This document shows positions 25,691-34,824 of a stretch of DNA of 64,000 bases, in pieces. A model generated the notes under the pieces. That model was not told where the DNA came from. It did not search any database and saw only the letters and a list, made by a program, of their open reading frames with translations. The position numbers and the translations under genes were made by a program. This stretch comes from Actinomycetes bacterium (lineage in GTDB: Bacteria > Actinomycetota > Acidimicrobiia > IMCC26256 > JANYLB01): NCBI GenBank assembly GCA_025363815.1, contig JANYLB010000060.1, positions 1 through 64,000 on the forward strand. The letters are read 5' to 3'. Positions within the stretch are counted from its first letter, which is position 1; every line of letters starts with the position of its first letter.

Positions 25691-26574
25691 CGGACCTGCT
25701 GACTCCTCGAAGCGGTGGCCGTCAGTTGCCGTTCAAGATCCTGCCATCCCGGCGGGCCGAGAGACCGATCGGCGCTCTCTTCCTCGCCGGCCCAACGGAA
25801 GAACACGACCGCGATGATGGCCCAGATGAGGAGTCCGGCCCCGAGTTTCATGATGAGTCCCGCGATGCGCTGATCGTCGAGCGTCGTCGCGCCCCAGAGA
25901 TGGGGCAGCCCCTCGTAGGCCTTGTAGAGGGGCTTGTCGCCGAATGTGAGGAATGACGCCGGGATCGTCGGGACCACGGACTCAAGGAACAGGAAGATCA
26001 TTCTTGCTACGGGGACGAGACGGGGGATCTCCGGGAGCGGGCTGAGGATCGGGAGCCACACGATCAGCGAGCTAACGAAGAGGACCGCGTGCGCCACGAA
26101 GTGGGCGAGTCCATTGCGAAGCGTCAGGTCGACGACCGCGGGCCAGTGGGAGAGCACGAGCACGACGTTGTAGAGGATCACCGCGGGGAGGAACCGCGCC
26201 ATCCACCGAACGGTGCGGAACAACCACTGGGGCGAGAGGATCCACCGCAATAGCCACGCGGGCGTGCCCAGCAGCAGCAGCGGCGCGGCGACGAGCGTGA
26301 ACGTCAGGTGCTGCACCATGTGTGCGCTGTAGAGCGACTGCTCGGCGACGTCGTGCATGGGCCAGTCGGATGCGAACCAGATGGCGAACACCCCCAAGGA
26401 CCAACACGTGATCTGGAGGCGGGTGACGACGGGTTGACCGGCGGGGCTGAGCCGCGGACCCAAGCGCACGATCGCCAACGCGTACCCGAGCGCGAGCAGA
26501 CCGACCAGGATCCACACGTCGGGGTGGGGCTGCCACTTCGGGATCGGGACCGAAGCCAGCAGGCCGACGGTCAC
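25687..26574 (-). CDS. ctaG: Cytochrome c oxidase assembly protein, caa3 CtaG family
   Basis: 295 residues from GTG 26574, which overlaps the ctaF stop as GTGA; a GTG at 26589 is also possible. A polytopic membrane protein with about seven helices and conserved His residues (DWPMHDVAEQSLYSAHMVQH; NGLAHFVAHAVLF). The family helps assemble the copper centres of caa3-type oxidases. It is the Bacillus-type CtaG, unrelated to the Cox11-type CtaG. It sits between oxidase subunit IV and two cupredoxins, which supports a copper-linked role. Confidence 0.9.
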   Translation of the reverse strand: MTVGLLASVPIPKWQPHPDVWILVGLLALGYALAIVRLGPRLSPAGQPVVTRLQITCWSLGVFAIWFASDWPMHDVAEQSLYSAHMVQHLTFTLVAAPLLLLGTPAWLLRWILSPQWLFRTVRWMARFLPAVILYNVVLVLSHWPAVVDLTLRNGLAHFVAHAVLFVSSLIVWLPILSPLPEIPRLVPVARMIFLFLESVVPTIPASFLTFGDKPLYKAYEGLPHLWGATTLDDQRIAGLIMKLGAGLLIWAIIAVVFFRWAGEEESADRSLGPPGWQDLERQLTATASRSQQVR

Positions 26575-27011
26575 GCGCCGCCGCTCCACACGTGGAGCGT
26601 GGTGAGGACGATCGTGTAGAGGATGACGGCGCCGACCCCGGCCATGATGAAGAACCGCCGGAACACGGGCTTGTCGGTCTTCAGGTGCATGTAGAAGGCC
26701 GCGACAACGATGAACTTCACCAGCCCCATGCTGAGCAGCAAGAAGATGATCAGGCCCTTGGGGATGTCGCCGTCGAGGTAGCTCACACCGACTTCGACGG
26801 CGGTGATGACAACCAGGATCATCGCGATGATCACGTATTGGAACGGGCTCGGGTGGTGCGTCAGCTCACCGGGAAGCAGTGGCAGCTCCTCGGGACGGAT
26901 CTCCTCCAGCCCGTATTTGCGCTCGCGCTCGCGCTCTTCCTCGGTCCCGACAAGCATGTTGTGCTCCGGGTCCTGAGTGGGTTCGGTGGTGGTCGTCTCG
27001 GCGTCGCTCAT
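26571..27011 (-). CDS. ctaF: Cytochrome c oxidase subunit IV
   Basis: 146 residues. A charged, Glu-rich N-terminal tail of about 55 residues (EEERERERKYGLEEIRPEEL) precedes three membrane helices (FQYVIIAMILVVITAVEVGV; LIIFLLLSMGLVKFIVVAAF; FIMAGVGAVILYTIVLTTLH). FYMHLKTD between the second and third is typical of the small prokaryotic subunit IV. It stabilises the oxidase complex and is not catalytic. The gene follows ctaE by 15 bases. Confidence 0.9.
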   Translation of the reverse strand: MSDAETTTTEPTQDPEHNMLVGTEEERERERKYGLEEIRPEELPLLPGELTHHPSPFQYVIIAMILVVITAVEVGVSYLDGDIPKGLIIFLLLSMGLVKFIVVAAFYMHLKTDKPVFRRFFIMAGVGAVILYTIVLTTLHVWSGGA

Positions 27012-27026
27012 GTTCTCGTCCGACCT

Positions 27027-27647
27027 CTAGCGCGGGATCAGGTACACGACAGTGAAGATCACGATCCAGACCACGTCGACGAAGTGCCAATAGAGCCCGG
27101 CGATCTCGATCGTCTCGGAGTGTCTCTGTTGAAGTTTGCCCTGCGAGACCAAGCCCCACAGCGACAGCAACCAGATGATGCCCAGGGTGACGTGGAGACC
27201 GTGGATACCGGTCAGCAGATAGAAGCTCGAACCGAACAGGTTCGTGCTCACCGTGAGCCCCTTGCGGCTGAACTCGGTGAACTCGTAGATCTGTCCGCCC
27301 ACGAAGGTCATCCCGAACAGTGCGGTCGCGATGATCCAGATCTTGGTGCGGCGGTAGTCACCGCGTTGGATCGCCGCGAGCGCGAGCACCATCGTGAGGC
27401 TGCTCATGAGCAGGATGAACGACGTCGCCGACGTGAACGGGATGTTGTAGACGCTCGATGCCGAGAGACCCTTAGAGCGGTCGCGATACAGGAGGTAGGT
27501 GGCGATCAGCGCGCCGAAGAGCAAGCACTCCGACGACAAGAAGATCCACATCGCCAGCTTGGTGTTCGTGACCCCCGTACTGGTCTCGAGCGCGCTAGGC
27601 GACGAATGCACATCGGTTGGCGGAGGCGCGATCGCCGCCTGTTCCAT
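27027..27647 (-). CDS. ctaE: Cytochrome c oxidase subunit III
   Basis: 206 residues from ATG 27647, chosen because GGGGAG lies 5 bases upstream; an in-frame start at 27668 would overlap ctaD. Five membrane helices are visible, with TKLAMWIFLSSECLLFGALI, SFYLLTGIHGLHVTLGIIWL and GLYWHFVDVVWIVIFTVVYL, the hallmark sequences of the short five-helix form of CoxIII. It completes the oxidase core with CtaC and CtaD. Confidence 0.95.
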   Translation of the reverse strand: MEQAAIAPPPTDVHSSPSALETSTGVTNTKLAMWIFLSSECLLFGALIATYLLYRDRSKGLSASSVYNIPFTSATSFILLMSSLTMVLALAAIQRGDYRRTKIWIIATALFGMTFVGGQIYEFTEFSRKGLTVSTNLFGSSFYLLTGIHGLHVTLGIIWLLSLWGLVSQGKLQQRHSETIEIAGLYWHFVDVVWIVIFTVVYLIPR

Positions 27648-27660
27648 CAGTTCTCCCCGC

Positions 27661-29628
27661 TCACTCACTGGATGGCTCTAGCGCCCACGCGTACATACCG
27701 AAGATCAAGATAAGGACGCCGAGCGCTCCGAGGTACCAATTGTGGAAGACGATTCCGTAGCCGAGAGTGGGGAGACCGAAGGTCATCACCAGCGGGAAGT
27801 ACGAGGGTGACGGCATATGGATCCCGTGCCCACCCGCACTGTGACCACCGTCGGCGGGAACCACGTCCCCGCCATGATCTCCACCGTCGTGTTCGAGTGT
27901 CGCGACCGCGCCACGCGACGGAGCGTCGGCACCGCCGCTCGGGAGCCGCACCAAGCGCCCTTCGGCGTCTTCGGTGTATTTGCGGTGCCAGAGGTCGTCG
28001 CGGGCCTCGACCTGCGGGATCTCCTCGAAGTTGTACTCCGGCGGCGGGTAGGACGAGACCGACCACTCGAGCGTCCGCGCGTCCCAGGGATCGTGGGGAG
28101 CGATCTTGCCGTGGCGTCGGCTCACGAGGATGTTGGTGAGGAGAAGCAGGACCGCGACCGCGATGATGAACGAGCCGACTGTCGCGGCCAGGTTGAGGCT
28201 GTCGAAACCCATACCTGGCGGGTAGCGGTAGGTGCGACGCGGCTGGCCCTCGAGCCCGAGAATGTGCATCGGGAAGAACGTGAGGTTGAACCCGATCAGC
28301 ACGAGCCAGAACGTGGTCTTGCCGAGCTTCTCGTTCATGAACCGGCCGTAGACCAGCGGGAACCAGTAGAAGAGCCCACCGAAGATCGCGAACACGAGCC
28401 CACCGAAGAGCACGTAGTGGAAGTGCGCGACGACGAAGTAGGTGTCTGTCTGCTGGGTGTCGGCCGGGACGACGGAGTGGAGCACGCCCGACAGGCCCCC
28501 GATCGTGAACATCGCGACAAACCCGAGCGCGAACAGCATCGGGGTGTTGAGCCGTAATGAGCCGCCCCACACAGTGCCGAGCCAGTTGAAGATCTTCACG
28601 CCGGTCGGAATCGCGATCAGCATGGTCGAGAGGCTGAACGCCGATACCGCTACCGGACCGAGGCCCGTGGCAAACATGTGGTGGGCCCAAACGCCCCACC
28701 CGAGGAACCCGATGGCGATGCCAGAGAACACGACGACCGAGTAGCCGAACAGCGGCTTGCGCGACATCACCGGGAGGATCTCGGAGACGATGCCCATCCC
28801 GGGCAAGATCAGTATGTACACCTCGGGATGCCCGAATAACCAGAACAGATGCTGATACAGCAGCGGATCACCGCCGGCTGACGCGTTGAAGAAGTTCGAG
28901 AGCAGGTTGCGGTCCCACCACACCATCGTCAACGCCACCGTGACGATGGGCATCGCGAAGACGGTGAGGAACGCAGTCACCAGCATCATCCAGGTGAACA
29001 CCGGCATTCGCATGAGGGTCATGCCCGGCGCGCGCATGTTGAGCACGGTGACGATGAAGTTGACGGCGGATGTCGTCGAGCCGAGGCCCAACATGATGAG
29101 GCCGATGGTCCAGAAGTCGGGTCCGCGGCCGGGCAGCGCCCCCAACGACATCGGGCTGCTGGTGAGCGGCGTGTACCCGAACCACCCACCGTTCGGCGCG
29201 CCGCCGAGGAAGAAGCTCGAGTACACGAACAAGCCACCGAAGAGCACGACCCAGTAGCCGAAGGCATTGAGCCGCGGGAAGGCGACGTCACGCGCGCCGA
29301 TCTGCAACGGGATGAGGTAGTTGCCGAGAGCCACCGAAAGCGGCATCCCCATGAGGAAGATCATGGTGGTGCCGTGCATCGTGAACATCGTGTTGTACTG
29401 ACTGGCCGTAAGCACGGAGCCGTTCGGCTGGGCCAGCTGGAGCCGGATGAGCAGCGCCTCGATACCGCCGATCACCAGGAACATCAGCGCCGTCGCGGCG
29501 TACATGATGCCGATCTTCTTGTGGTCGACAGTGGTGAACCAGCTCCCGAAGCCGGTTGTGGCCGTCGGCCGACGCAGCGGCGAACGCCGGACCTCGGGTT
29601 GGCTCAGGGTGTCGGAGACCGCGGTCAT
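27661..29628 (-). CDS. ctaD: Cytochrome c oxidase subunit I, with His-rich linker and C-terminal extension
   Basis: 655 residues. Catalytic heme-copper subunit that reduces O2 and pumps protons. Twelve core helices are recognisable, with the heme ligand His in MFTMHGTTMIFLMGMP, the CuB-Tyr site in HLFWLFGHPEVYILILPGMG, the CuB histidines in GWGVWAHHMFATG, and the heme ligands in VVAHFHYVLFGG. After about residue 577 comes a His/Gly/Asp-rich segment (EHDGGDHGG; GGHSAGGHGIHM, 578-604) and two more hydrophobic helices, an extension common in actinobacterial CtaD. The His-rich part might bind copper. Confidence 0.96.
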   Translation of the reverse strand: MTAVSDTLSQPEVRRSPLRRPTATTGFGSWFTTVDHKKIGIMYAATALMFLVIGGIEALLIRLQLAQPNGSVLTASQYNTMFTMHGTTMIFLMGMPLSVALGNYLIPLQIGARDVAFPRLNAFGYWVVLFGGLFVYSSFFLGGAPNGGWFGYTPLTSSPMSLGALPGRGPDFWTIGLIMLGLGSTTSAVNFIVTVLNMRAPGMTLMRMPVFTWMMLVTAFLTVFAMPIVTVALTMVWWDRNLLSNFFNASAGGDPLLYQHLFWLFGHPEVYILILPGMGIVSEILPVMSRKPLFGYSVVVFSGIAIGFLGWGVWAHHMFATGLGPVAVSAFSLSTMLIAIPTGVKIFNWLGTVWGGSLRLNTPMLFALGFVAMFTIGGLSGVLHSVVPADTQQTDTYFVVAHFHYVLFGGLVFAIFGGLFYWFPLVYGRFMNEKLGKTTFWLVLIGFNLTFFPMHILGLEGQPRRTYRYPPGMGFDSLNLAATVGSFIIAVAVLLLLTNILVSRRHGKIAPHDPWDARTLEWSVSSYPPPEYNFEEIPQVEARDDLWHRKYTEDAEGRLVRLPSGGADAPSRGAVATLEHDGGDHGGDVVPADGGHSAGGHGIHMPSPSYFPLVMTFGLPTLGYGIVFHNWYLGALGVLILIFGMYAWALEPSSE

Positions 29629-29671
29629 CGACGTGCTCCCTCATGGACGGTGGTCGGCGCTGAGGTCATCA

Positions 29672-30784
29672 CTACTTCTCCGCCAGCAGGTAGCCGGCGA
29701 TCTGCTCGGCCTGCGCTTTCGTCATCACCGGGTAGTCGCCCTTCGGGGTGTTCTTCGTGAACGACGGCATACCGACACACGTGGCCGGTGGCGGCAACCG
29801 ACAATCCTTCGACTGCATCGGCACGTCGCCGGGCGCGTTGAGGATCCAGCCGACCAGGTTCGCGCGATTCAGCTCCATCGAACCTCCCGCGAACGTGGTG
29901 CGCGACGCGAGATGGGTGAGATTCGGTCCGTACGTCGCCTTCGACGAATCGTTGAAAACATGACAGTTCGTGCAGGCGAACGTGTTCGCGGTGAGCTTTT
30001 CGATCTCACCGCTCCATGCTTGTGCCGGGCCATTCTGTTGGTTGGCCACCCAGGTCGCGAAATCGGCGCGGGTCTGGGCAACCACTCGCATTCGCATGTT
30101 GGCGTGTGACAGCCCGCAAAACTCGGCACAAGCCCCGAGGAAGGTGCCGGGCTTGTCGGCGTAGAAGGTGATGTGCTGCTCGCGGCCGGGGATCACGTCT
30201 TGCTTGCCGCCCAGCTCGGGGATCCAGAAGCTGTGGATCACGTTGTCGGACTGGAGCGCGATCTCGAGGGGCACGCCGGCGATCATGTGGATCTCGTTGG
30301 CCGTGACAACCGTTTTGGCAATGTTCGCGTTCGCGACCGTGTCTTGCTTGTCGTACTGGGCCTGCCACCACCATTGCTTGCCGACCACCGTGGCGTGGAG
30401 CACCTCGCCCTTGGGACTCTCGGCGATCTTGAAGATCGTTGCGATCGTCGGGACCGCGATGACCGCGAGAATGAGCGCAGGGACGATCGTCCAGCCGATC
30501 TCGAGCGGGGTGGAGCCGTGGATCTGTTTGGGGTTGTCGTCGGTACCCTCGCGGTGGCGGAACTTGATCGCGAACACCACGGTCGCGCCGACCACGAGTA
30601 CGCCGATGATCCCGGCGAGGATGACGATCGGAATGAAGAGATCGCTGATCAGCCGGGCGTTCCTGCCCTTGGGTTGCAGCGAGTTCTGCCCGTTGTTGTT
30701 GCTGCTGCAGCCCGCGACTACGAGCGCGAGGCCCAAGAGGACGGCGAACGGAGCGCCACTGCGTGCATCTCGGAGCAGTTTCAT
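29672..30784 (-). CDS. ctaC: Cytochrome c oxidase subunit II with fused cytochrome c domain (caa3 type)
   Basis: 370 residues from ATG 30784, which puts a lipoprotein signal at the N-terminus (VVAGCSS, lipid-modified Cys); the longer frame upstream is not convincing. Two membrane helices, then the CuA domain with HSFWIPELGG, CAEFCGLSHANMRM (two Cys, His, Met). A C-terminal cytochrome c has the heme motif CTNCH and a later Met. It takes electrons from soluble or bound carriers and passes them to subunit I. First gene of the oxidase cluster; 180 bases without other features lie upstream. Confidence 0.95.
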   Translation of the reverse strand: MKLLRDARSGAPFAVLLGLALVVAGCSSNNNGQNSLQPKGRNARLISDLFIPIVILAGIIGVLVVGATVVFAIKFRHREGTDDNPKQIHGSTPLEIGWTIVPALILAVIAVPTIATIFKIAESPKGEVLHATVVGKQWWWQAQYDKQDTVANANIAKTVVTANEIHMIAGVPLEIALQSDNVIHSFWIPELGGKQDVIPGREQHITFYADKPGTFLGACAEFCGLSHANMRMRVVAQTRADFATWVANQQNGPAQAWSGEIEKLTANTFACTNCHVFNDSSKATYGPNLTHLASRTTFAGGSMELNRANLVGWILNAPGDVPMQSKDCRLPPPATCVGMPSFTKNTPKGDYPVMTKAQAEQIAGYLLAEK

Positions 30785-30964
30785 CTCGTCATACCCAGGT
30801 GCGTCCCGAGGCGCATCCGCATGCACTTCCGCTCTTCTGGTGGAGGTCTCCGACAACGCCAACGATCTCGCACCGAAACGACCTCCCCGACACGTCTCGA
30901 TGGCGAAGCGACTCTATCGCCGCGCCATCGCGAACCAGCAACTTGTGGTTCGTGGTCTCTTGCC

Positions 30965-31897
30965 TCACAGCCCCAGGCGGTCGAGTGAGGTCGCCTTGCG
31001 TTGCCAGTCTTTGTCGACCCGTACCTTGGTCTCCAGGTACACCCTGGTACCGAGAAGCGCCTCGAGCTCCTTGCGGGCACGGGTCCCTGCATCGCGTAGC
31101 ACCGCGCCACCCTTGCCGATGACGATCCCCTTCTGCGAGTCACGTTCGACCCTGATGATCACTTTCACTCGCAAGACGTCAGGGTCCTCGCCTGCGGCCG
31201 CCTCGAGCAACTCGCCTGTGACGCCGATCGAGTGCGGCAGCTCCTCACGGGCTCCGGCCAGCAGCTTCTCCCGCACGAGCTCGGCCGCGAGGGTGCTCTC
31301 GGGCTGGTCACTCACCATCCCGGGAGGGTAATAGGACGGACCTGGCGGCAGCCGGGCCTCGAGCTCGGAAAGCAACGCGTCGACCCCTTCGCCCGTGCGC
31401 GCCGAGAGCGGTACGTAGGCCGCGAAATCTCCGAGCCGGGCCGATGCGTCGGCCAGCCGACGAGCGGTTCCGGCTGGGCTCGCGGCGTCGACCTTGTTCA
31501 CCACCAGGATCGATGCCGTGCCCGATTCCTGTACGAGGCGGGCTACGAACTCGTCACCGGGACCTATGCCTTCATTCGCGGCGACGACATGGCACACGAC
31601 GTCCACCTCGGCGAGGGTCGCGAGGGCGCGCCGGTTGGTCCGCTCACCCAGCAGCGTGCGCGGGCGGTGGACGCCGGGCGTATCGAGGAACACGAGCTGG
31701 GTTGACTCGGTCGTGCGGACCCCGCGGACCTGGGTGCGCGTCGTCTGGGGTCGATCCGAGACTATCGATACCTTCTGGCCCACGATCTGGTTCATCAGGG
31801 TCGACTTACCGACGTTCGGACGACCCACAAGGGTGACGAAACCCGAACGGAACGCGGGTTTGGCCGCCCGCTCGGTCGCGTCGTCTGAATCGCTCAC
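30965..31897 (-). CDS. era: GTPase Era
   Basis: 310 residues from GTG 31897, overlapping the upstream stop as GTGA. A GTPase that binds 16S rRNA 3' ends in 30S assembly. G1 is GRPNVGKSTLM, the switch region is RPQTTRTQVRG, G3 is LDTPG, and G4 is VNKVD. The C-terminal KH domain contains SQKGIVIGKGGAVLRDAGTR. Length and order match. It forms a group with the CorC-like protein, YbeY and PhoH, a common actinobacterial ribosome-maturation cluster. Confidence 0.97.
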   Translation of the reverse strand: MSDSDDATERAAKPAFRSGFVTLVGRPNVGKSTLMNQIVGQKVSIVSDRPQTTRTQVRGVRTTESTQLVFLDTPGVHRPRTLLGERTNRRALATLAEVDVVCHVVAANEGIGPGDEFVARLVQESGTASILVVNKVDAASPAGTARRLADASARLGDFAAYVPLSARTGEGVDALLSELEARLPPGPSYYPPGMVSDQPESTLAAELVREKLLAGAREELPHSIGVTGELLEAAAGEDPDVLRVKVIIRVERDSQKGIVIGKGGAVLRDAGTRARKELEALLGTRVYLETKVRVDKDWQRKATSLDRLGL

Positions 31898-33216
31898 CCG
31901 TTCACTGCCCGCTTCTGGATGCCCGACGGCTCCGCGGCGCTCACAGAGTCGTCATCGGAATCGGGGTCGAGGATCGGCGTTATCACGACCGACCCGATTC
32001 GATGCCCATCTACGCGCTCGGTCCGGAACTCGAGGCCTTGGAACTGCACGGTCTCTCCTTCGTGGGGGACCTTGCCGAGGAGATTGAAGACGAGCCCCCC
32101 GACCGTGTCCCACTCGTCGTCGGGAAGCTCGACGTCGAGCGCCTCGTTGACCTCGTCGATGTTGGTACGTCCGCGGACTCGTAGCGAACCGTCTTCGAGA
32201 TACTCGAGGTGGGGCGTCTCGATGTCGTACTCGTCGACGATCTCGCCGACTATCTCCTCAACGACATCTTCCAGGGTTATGAGACCGGCAGTGCCGCCGT
32301 GCTCGTCGACGACCATCGCCATGTGAAACTTCTCCTTCTGCATCTCGCGCAGAAGTTCGGCCACCCGCTTCTGTTCGGGCACGAACACCGCTTCGCGCAC
32401 GGCATCGCGTACCGGCCGATCGCCCTCGCCGGCTCGGGTGCGGCGCACAAGATCTTTGAGATATACGAGCCCGAGGATGTTGTCGGTGGTGTCCTCGTAG
32501 ACGGGCAGGCGCGAGAACCCGCGATCGATCGCGACCTCGATCGCGGTTTCTATGGGTGCCTCGGCCTCGATGGCGGTCATGTCGGGGCGCGGGAGCATGA
32601 CCTCGCGCACGACGGTGTCGCCGAACTCGAAGATCGAGTGAATCAGCCGTCGCTCCTCGACTTCGATCACCGCTTCGTCGGCGGCGACGTCGGCCATCTG
32701 GCGGATCTCCTCCTCGGTGACGAACGGGCCTTCCTTCAAGCCCTTGCCGGGAAGAAGCACGTTCGCGAGCCCGATGAGACCGCGCGAGAACATTCGCAGG
32801 GGCGGAAAATGGGTAATCGCCCACAGGAACCCCGAGACCGAGAGCGCAGCCTTGTCGGTGTGCTGCACCGCGTACGTCTTCGGCGCGACCTCACCGACGA
32901 CGAAGAACACCACGATCTGCAGTATCACGCCGACGACGACACCGAGCGTTCCGAACGCGCCTTCGAGCACGACGCCAAGCAGCGTCGCGCTCGTCAGCTG
33001 GGTGACGAGAACGAGGAGGAGCACCGAGTTGAGCGTCTCTGTCGGGTTCGCCAACATCTTGACGAGCCGCGCCGCGCCTTTACGCCCTTCTTCCTCCAGC
33101 GTCATCGCCCTGACGCGGTTCATCCGGACGAACGCCGTCTCTGCGAGGGCCAGGAATATCGAGAAGACGTAGAGGACGCCGATCAGCGCGACGACCGCCC
33201 AATCTGCGGCGGTCAT
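31894..33216 (-). CDS. CNNM/CorC-family membrane protein with CBS pair
   Basis: 440 residues. N-terminal DUF21/CNNM membrane domain with about four helices (VALIGVLYVFSIFLALAETA; VLLLVLVTQLTSATLLGVVL; VVVGVILQIVVFFVVGEVAP) and the EVAPKTYA motif. Then two CBS domains (MLPRPDMTAIEAEAPIETAI; FHMAMVVDEHGGTAGLITLE) and a C-terminal transporter-associated domain (DGSLRVRGRTNIDEVNEAL). The family includes Mg2+/Co2+ efflux-linked CorC and hemolysin-C-like proteins; the ion here is not shown by sequence. Its stop overlaps the era start by 4 bases. Confidence 0.92.
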   Translation of the reverse strand: MTAADWAVVALIGVLYVFSIFLALAETAFVRMNRVRAMTLEEEGRKGAARLVKMLANPTETLNSVLLLVLVTQLTSATLLGVVLEGAFGTLGVVVGVILQIVVFFVVGEVAPKTYAVQHTDKAALSVSGFLWAITHFPPLRMFSRGLIGLANVLLPGKGLKEGPFVTEEEIRQMADVAADEAVIEVEERRLIHSIFEFGDTVVREVMLPRPDMTAIEAEAPIETAIEVAIDRGFSRLPVYEDTTDNILGLVYLKDLVRRTRAGEGDRPVRDAVREAVFVPEQKRVAELLREMQKEKFHMAMVVDEHGGTAGLITLEDVVEEIVGEIVDEYDIETPHLEYLEDGSLRVRGRTNIDEVNEALDVELPDDEWDTVGGLVFNLLGKVPHEGETVQFQGLEFRTERVDGHRIGSVVITPILDPDSDDDSVSAAEPSGIQKRAVNG

Positions 33217-33243
33217 CGTCGGCCCGAATTCGAGACGTGTTCC

Positions 33244-33771
33244 CTATGTGGAGGTTTGCTCACCGTTGCGCTCCAGCTCTCGGAATCGTGTGAGCAACTC
33301 ACGCTCACGCCGCTTCATCGTCTCCGACTCCTCTGGCTCCGCGTGGTCGTAGTTCAGCAGGTGCAAGACCCCGTGGACGACCAACAGGGCTACCTCGTCT
33401 TCGAGACTCTCGCCGGCGATTCCGGCCTGGCGGTGGGCGACCGCGGGGCAGACGACCACATCGCCCAGGAGCGTCGGCGGGTCACCGGGCTCGGTCGGCG
33501 ATCCGGGGCCCCTCCCACCCTGATCGGGCTGGCGTCCGCCGAGAACGACGTCGTCGTCCATCGGAAAGGCGAGCACGTCGGTCGGGCCGGTGCCGGCAAG
33601 GAAGCGTTCGTTCAGATCCGACATCACCTGCTCGTCGACGAAGATCACCGAGAGCTCCGTCTCGTCCGGAACCTGCTCCTCCTCGACCACGAGCCGGGCG
33701 AGGCGGACCCAGCGCGCCACGTCGACCGGAAATTTCGTCTGCTCGTCGGCGCCGAACACATCGTGGGTCAC
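33244..33771 (-). CDS. ybeY: Endoribonuclease YbeY
   Basis: 175 residues from GTG 33771, 4 bases after the phoH stop. An in-frame extension to 33948 only overlaps phoH and is rejected. YbeY is a zinc-dependent RNase for 16S rRNA processing and ribosome quality control. The metal site HGVLHLLNYDHAE carries the three His. GTGPTDVLAFPM and GDVVVCPAVAHRQA are also typical. An insertion rich in Gly/Pro (RQPDQGGRGPGSPTEPGDPP) sits before the GDVVV strand. Confidence 0.94.
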   Translation of the reverse strand: MTHDVFGADEQTKFPVDVARWVRLARLVVEEEQVPDETELSVIFVDEQVMSDLNERFLAGTGPTDVLAFPMDDDVVLGGRQPDQGGRGPGSPTEPGDPPTLLGDVVVCPAVAHRQAGIAGESLEDEVALLVVHGVLHLLNYDHAEPEESETMKRRERELLTRFRELERNGEQTST

Positions 33772-33775
33772 GCGC

Positions 33776-34744
33776 CTAGACCTGGCCTTCGCGCGGGGCT
33801 TCGTGCTTGTCGTACGCGTCGACGATCGATTGAACGATGCGGTGGCGGACCACGTCGGTCGAGCCCATCTCGACGAACGCGATGTCGTCGATGTCGGTGA
33901 GGATGTTGCGCACCGCGAGCAGGCCGGAGCGGCCACGACCTTCACCAATGTCGATCTGGGTGACGTCGCCGGTGACGACGATCCTCGAGCCGAAGCCGAG
34001 CCGGGTGAGAAACATCTTCATCTGCTCCGGCGTCGTGTTCTGCGCTTCGTCGAGGATGATGAACGAGTCGTTCAGGGTTCGCCCGCGCATGTAGGCGAGC
34101 GGCGCGACCTCTATCTCGCCCCGTTCCATCAGCCGGCCAACCGTCTCGGGGCCGAGCATGTCGTAGAGCGCGTCGTAGAGAGGCCGCAGGTACGGGTCGA
34201 CCTTGGCGAGCATGTCGCCGGGGAGGAACCCGAGCCGCTCCCCCGCTTCGACCGCCGGGCGAGTCAGGATGATCCGGTTGATCTCCTTCGCCTGGAGCGC
34301 CTGCACCGCGAGCGCGACCGCGAGGTAGCTCTTGCCCGTTCCGGCCGGACCGATCGCGAAGGTGATGACGTTGTCGCGCACCGCATCGACGTAGCGCTTC
34401 TGTCCGGTGGTCTTGGGCCGCACGCTCTTGCGGCCGCGCAGCACCTCGGTAGAGAGCACCTGCGTCGGTCGCTGGTCGGCTTTCATCATCTCGATCGAAC
34501 GCCCGATGCCTTCACGATCGAGGTGGTGTCCTTGCTCGAGCAGGGTGACCAGCTCTTCGAAGAGGCGGGCAACCCGCTCGGCTTCGACCGTGTCACCGGT
34601 GACGGTGATCTCATTGCCGCGAACGTGGATGCCGGCATCGAACGCGTCCTCGACCACGCGGAGGAGCTCATCTCGCTGCCCGAGCAGATCCACCATGAGA
34701 TGGTTGCCGGGCACGAGGACTTTGATCTGGGTCGGTGCGGACAC
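33776..34744 (-). CDS. phoH: PhoH-family P-loop ATPase
   Basis: 322 residues. Walker A is GPAGTGKSYLAVALA and Walker B is FIILDEAQNTTPEQ. Other family signs are LTRPAVEAGERLGFLPGDM, APLAYMRGRTL and VVTGDVTQIDI. An N-terminal KH-like part (about 1-75) is present as in standard bacterial PhoH/YbeZ proteins. They are thought to act on RNA, often with YbeY, which is encoded next. The name PhoH comes from phosphate-starvation control in E. coli; no such control is visible here. Confidence 0.94.
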   Translation of the reverse strand: MSAPTQIKVLVPGNHLMVDLLGQRDELLRVVEDAFDAGIHVRGNEITVTGDTVEAERVARLFEELVTLLEQGHHLDREGIGRSIEMMKADQRPTQVLSTEVLRGRKSVRPKTTGQKRYVDAVRDNVITFAIGPAGTGKSYLAVALAVQALQAKEINRIILTRPAVEAGERLGFLPGDMLAKVDPYLRPLYDALYDMLGPETVGRLMERGEIEVAPLAYMRGRTLNDSFIILDEAQNTTPEQMKMFLTRLGFGSRIVVTGDVTQIDIGEGRGRSGLLAVRNILTDIDDIAFVEMGSTDVVRHRIVQSIVDAYDKHEAPREGQV

Positions 34745-34824
34745 GTCGCCCTGAGATTACCCGAGGGCGACCCGGTCGTAACCGAGGTTTCCCTGAAATT
34801 GGTTTGCGGGCCGAGTCGCGCGCT

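Noticed and set aside
31494-32087. 197-residue plus-strand frame across the era/corC junction
   Set aside because: Antisense shadow of two strongly supported overlapping genes; no ribosome binding site or domain.
32209-33900. 563-residue plus-strand open frame opposite the CorC-like gene and ybeY
   Set aside because: A shadow frame with antisense-type composition; the minus strand has clear family motifs throughout.
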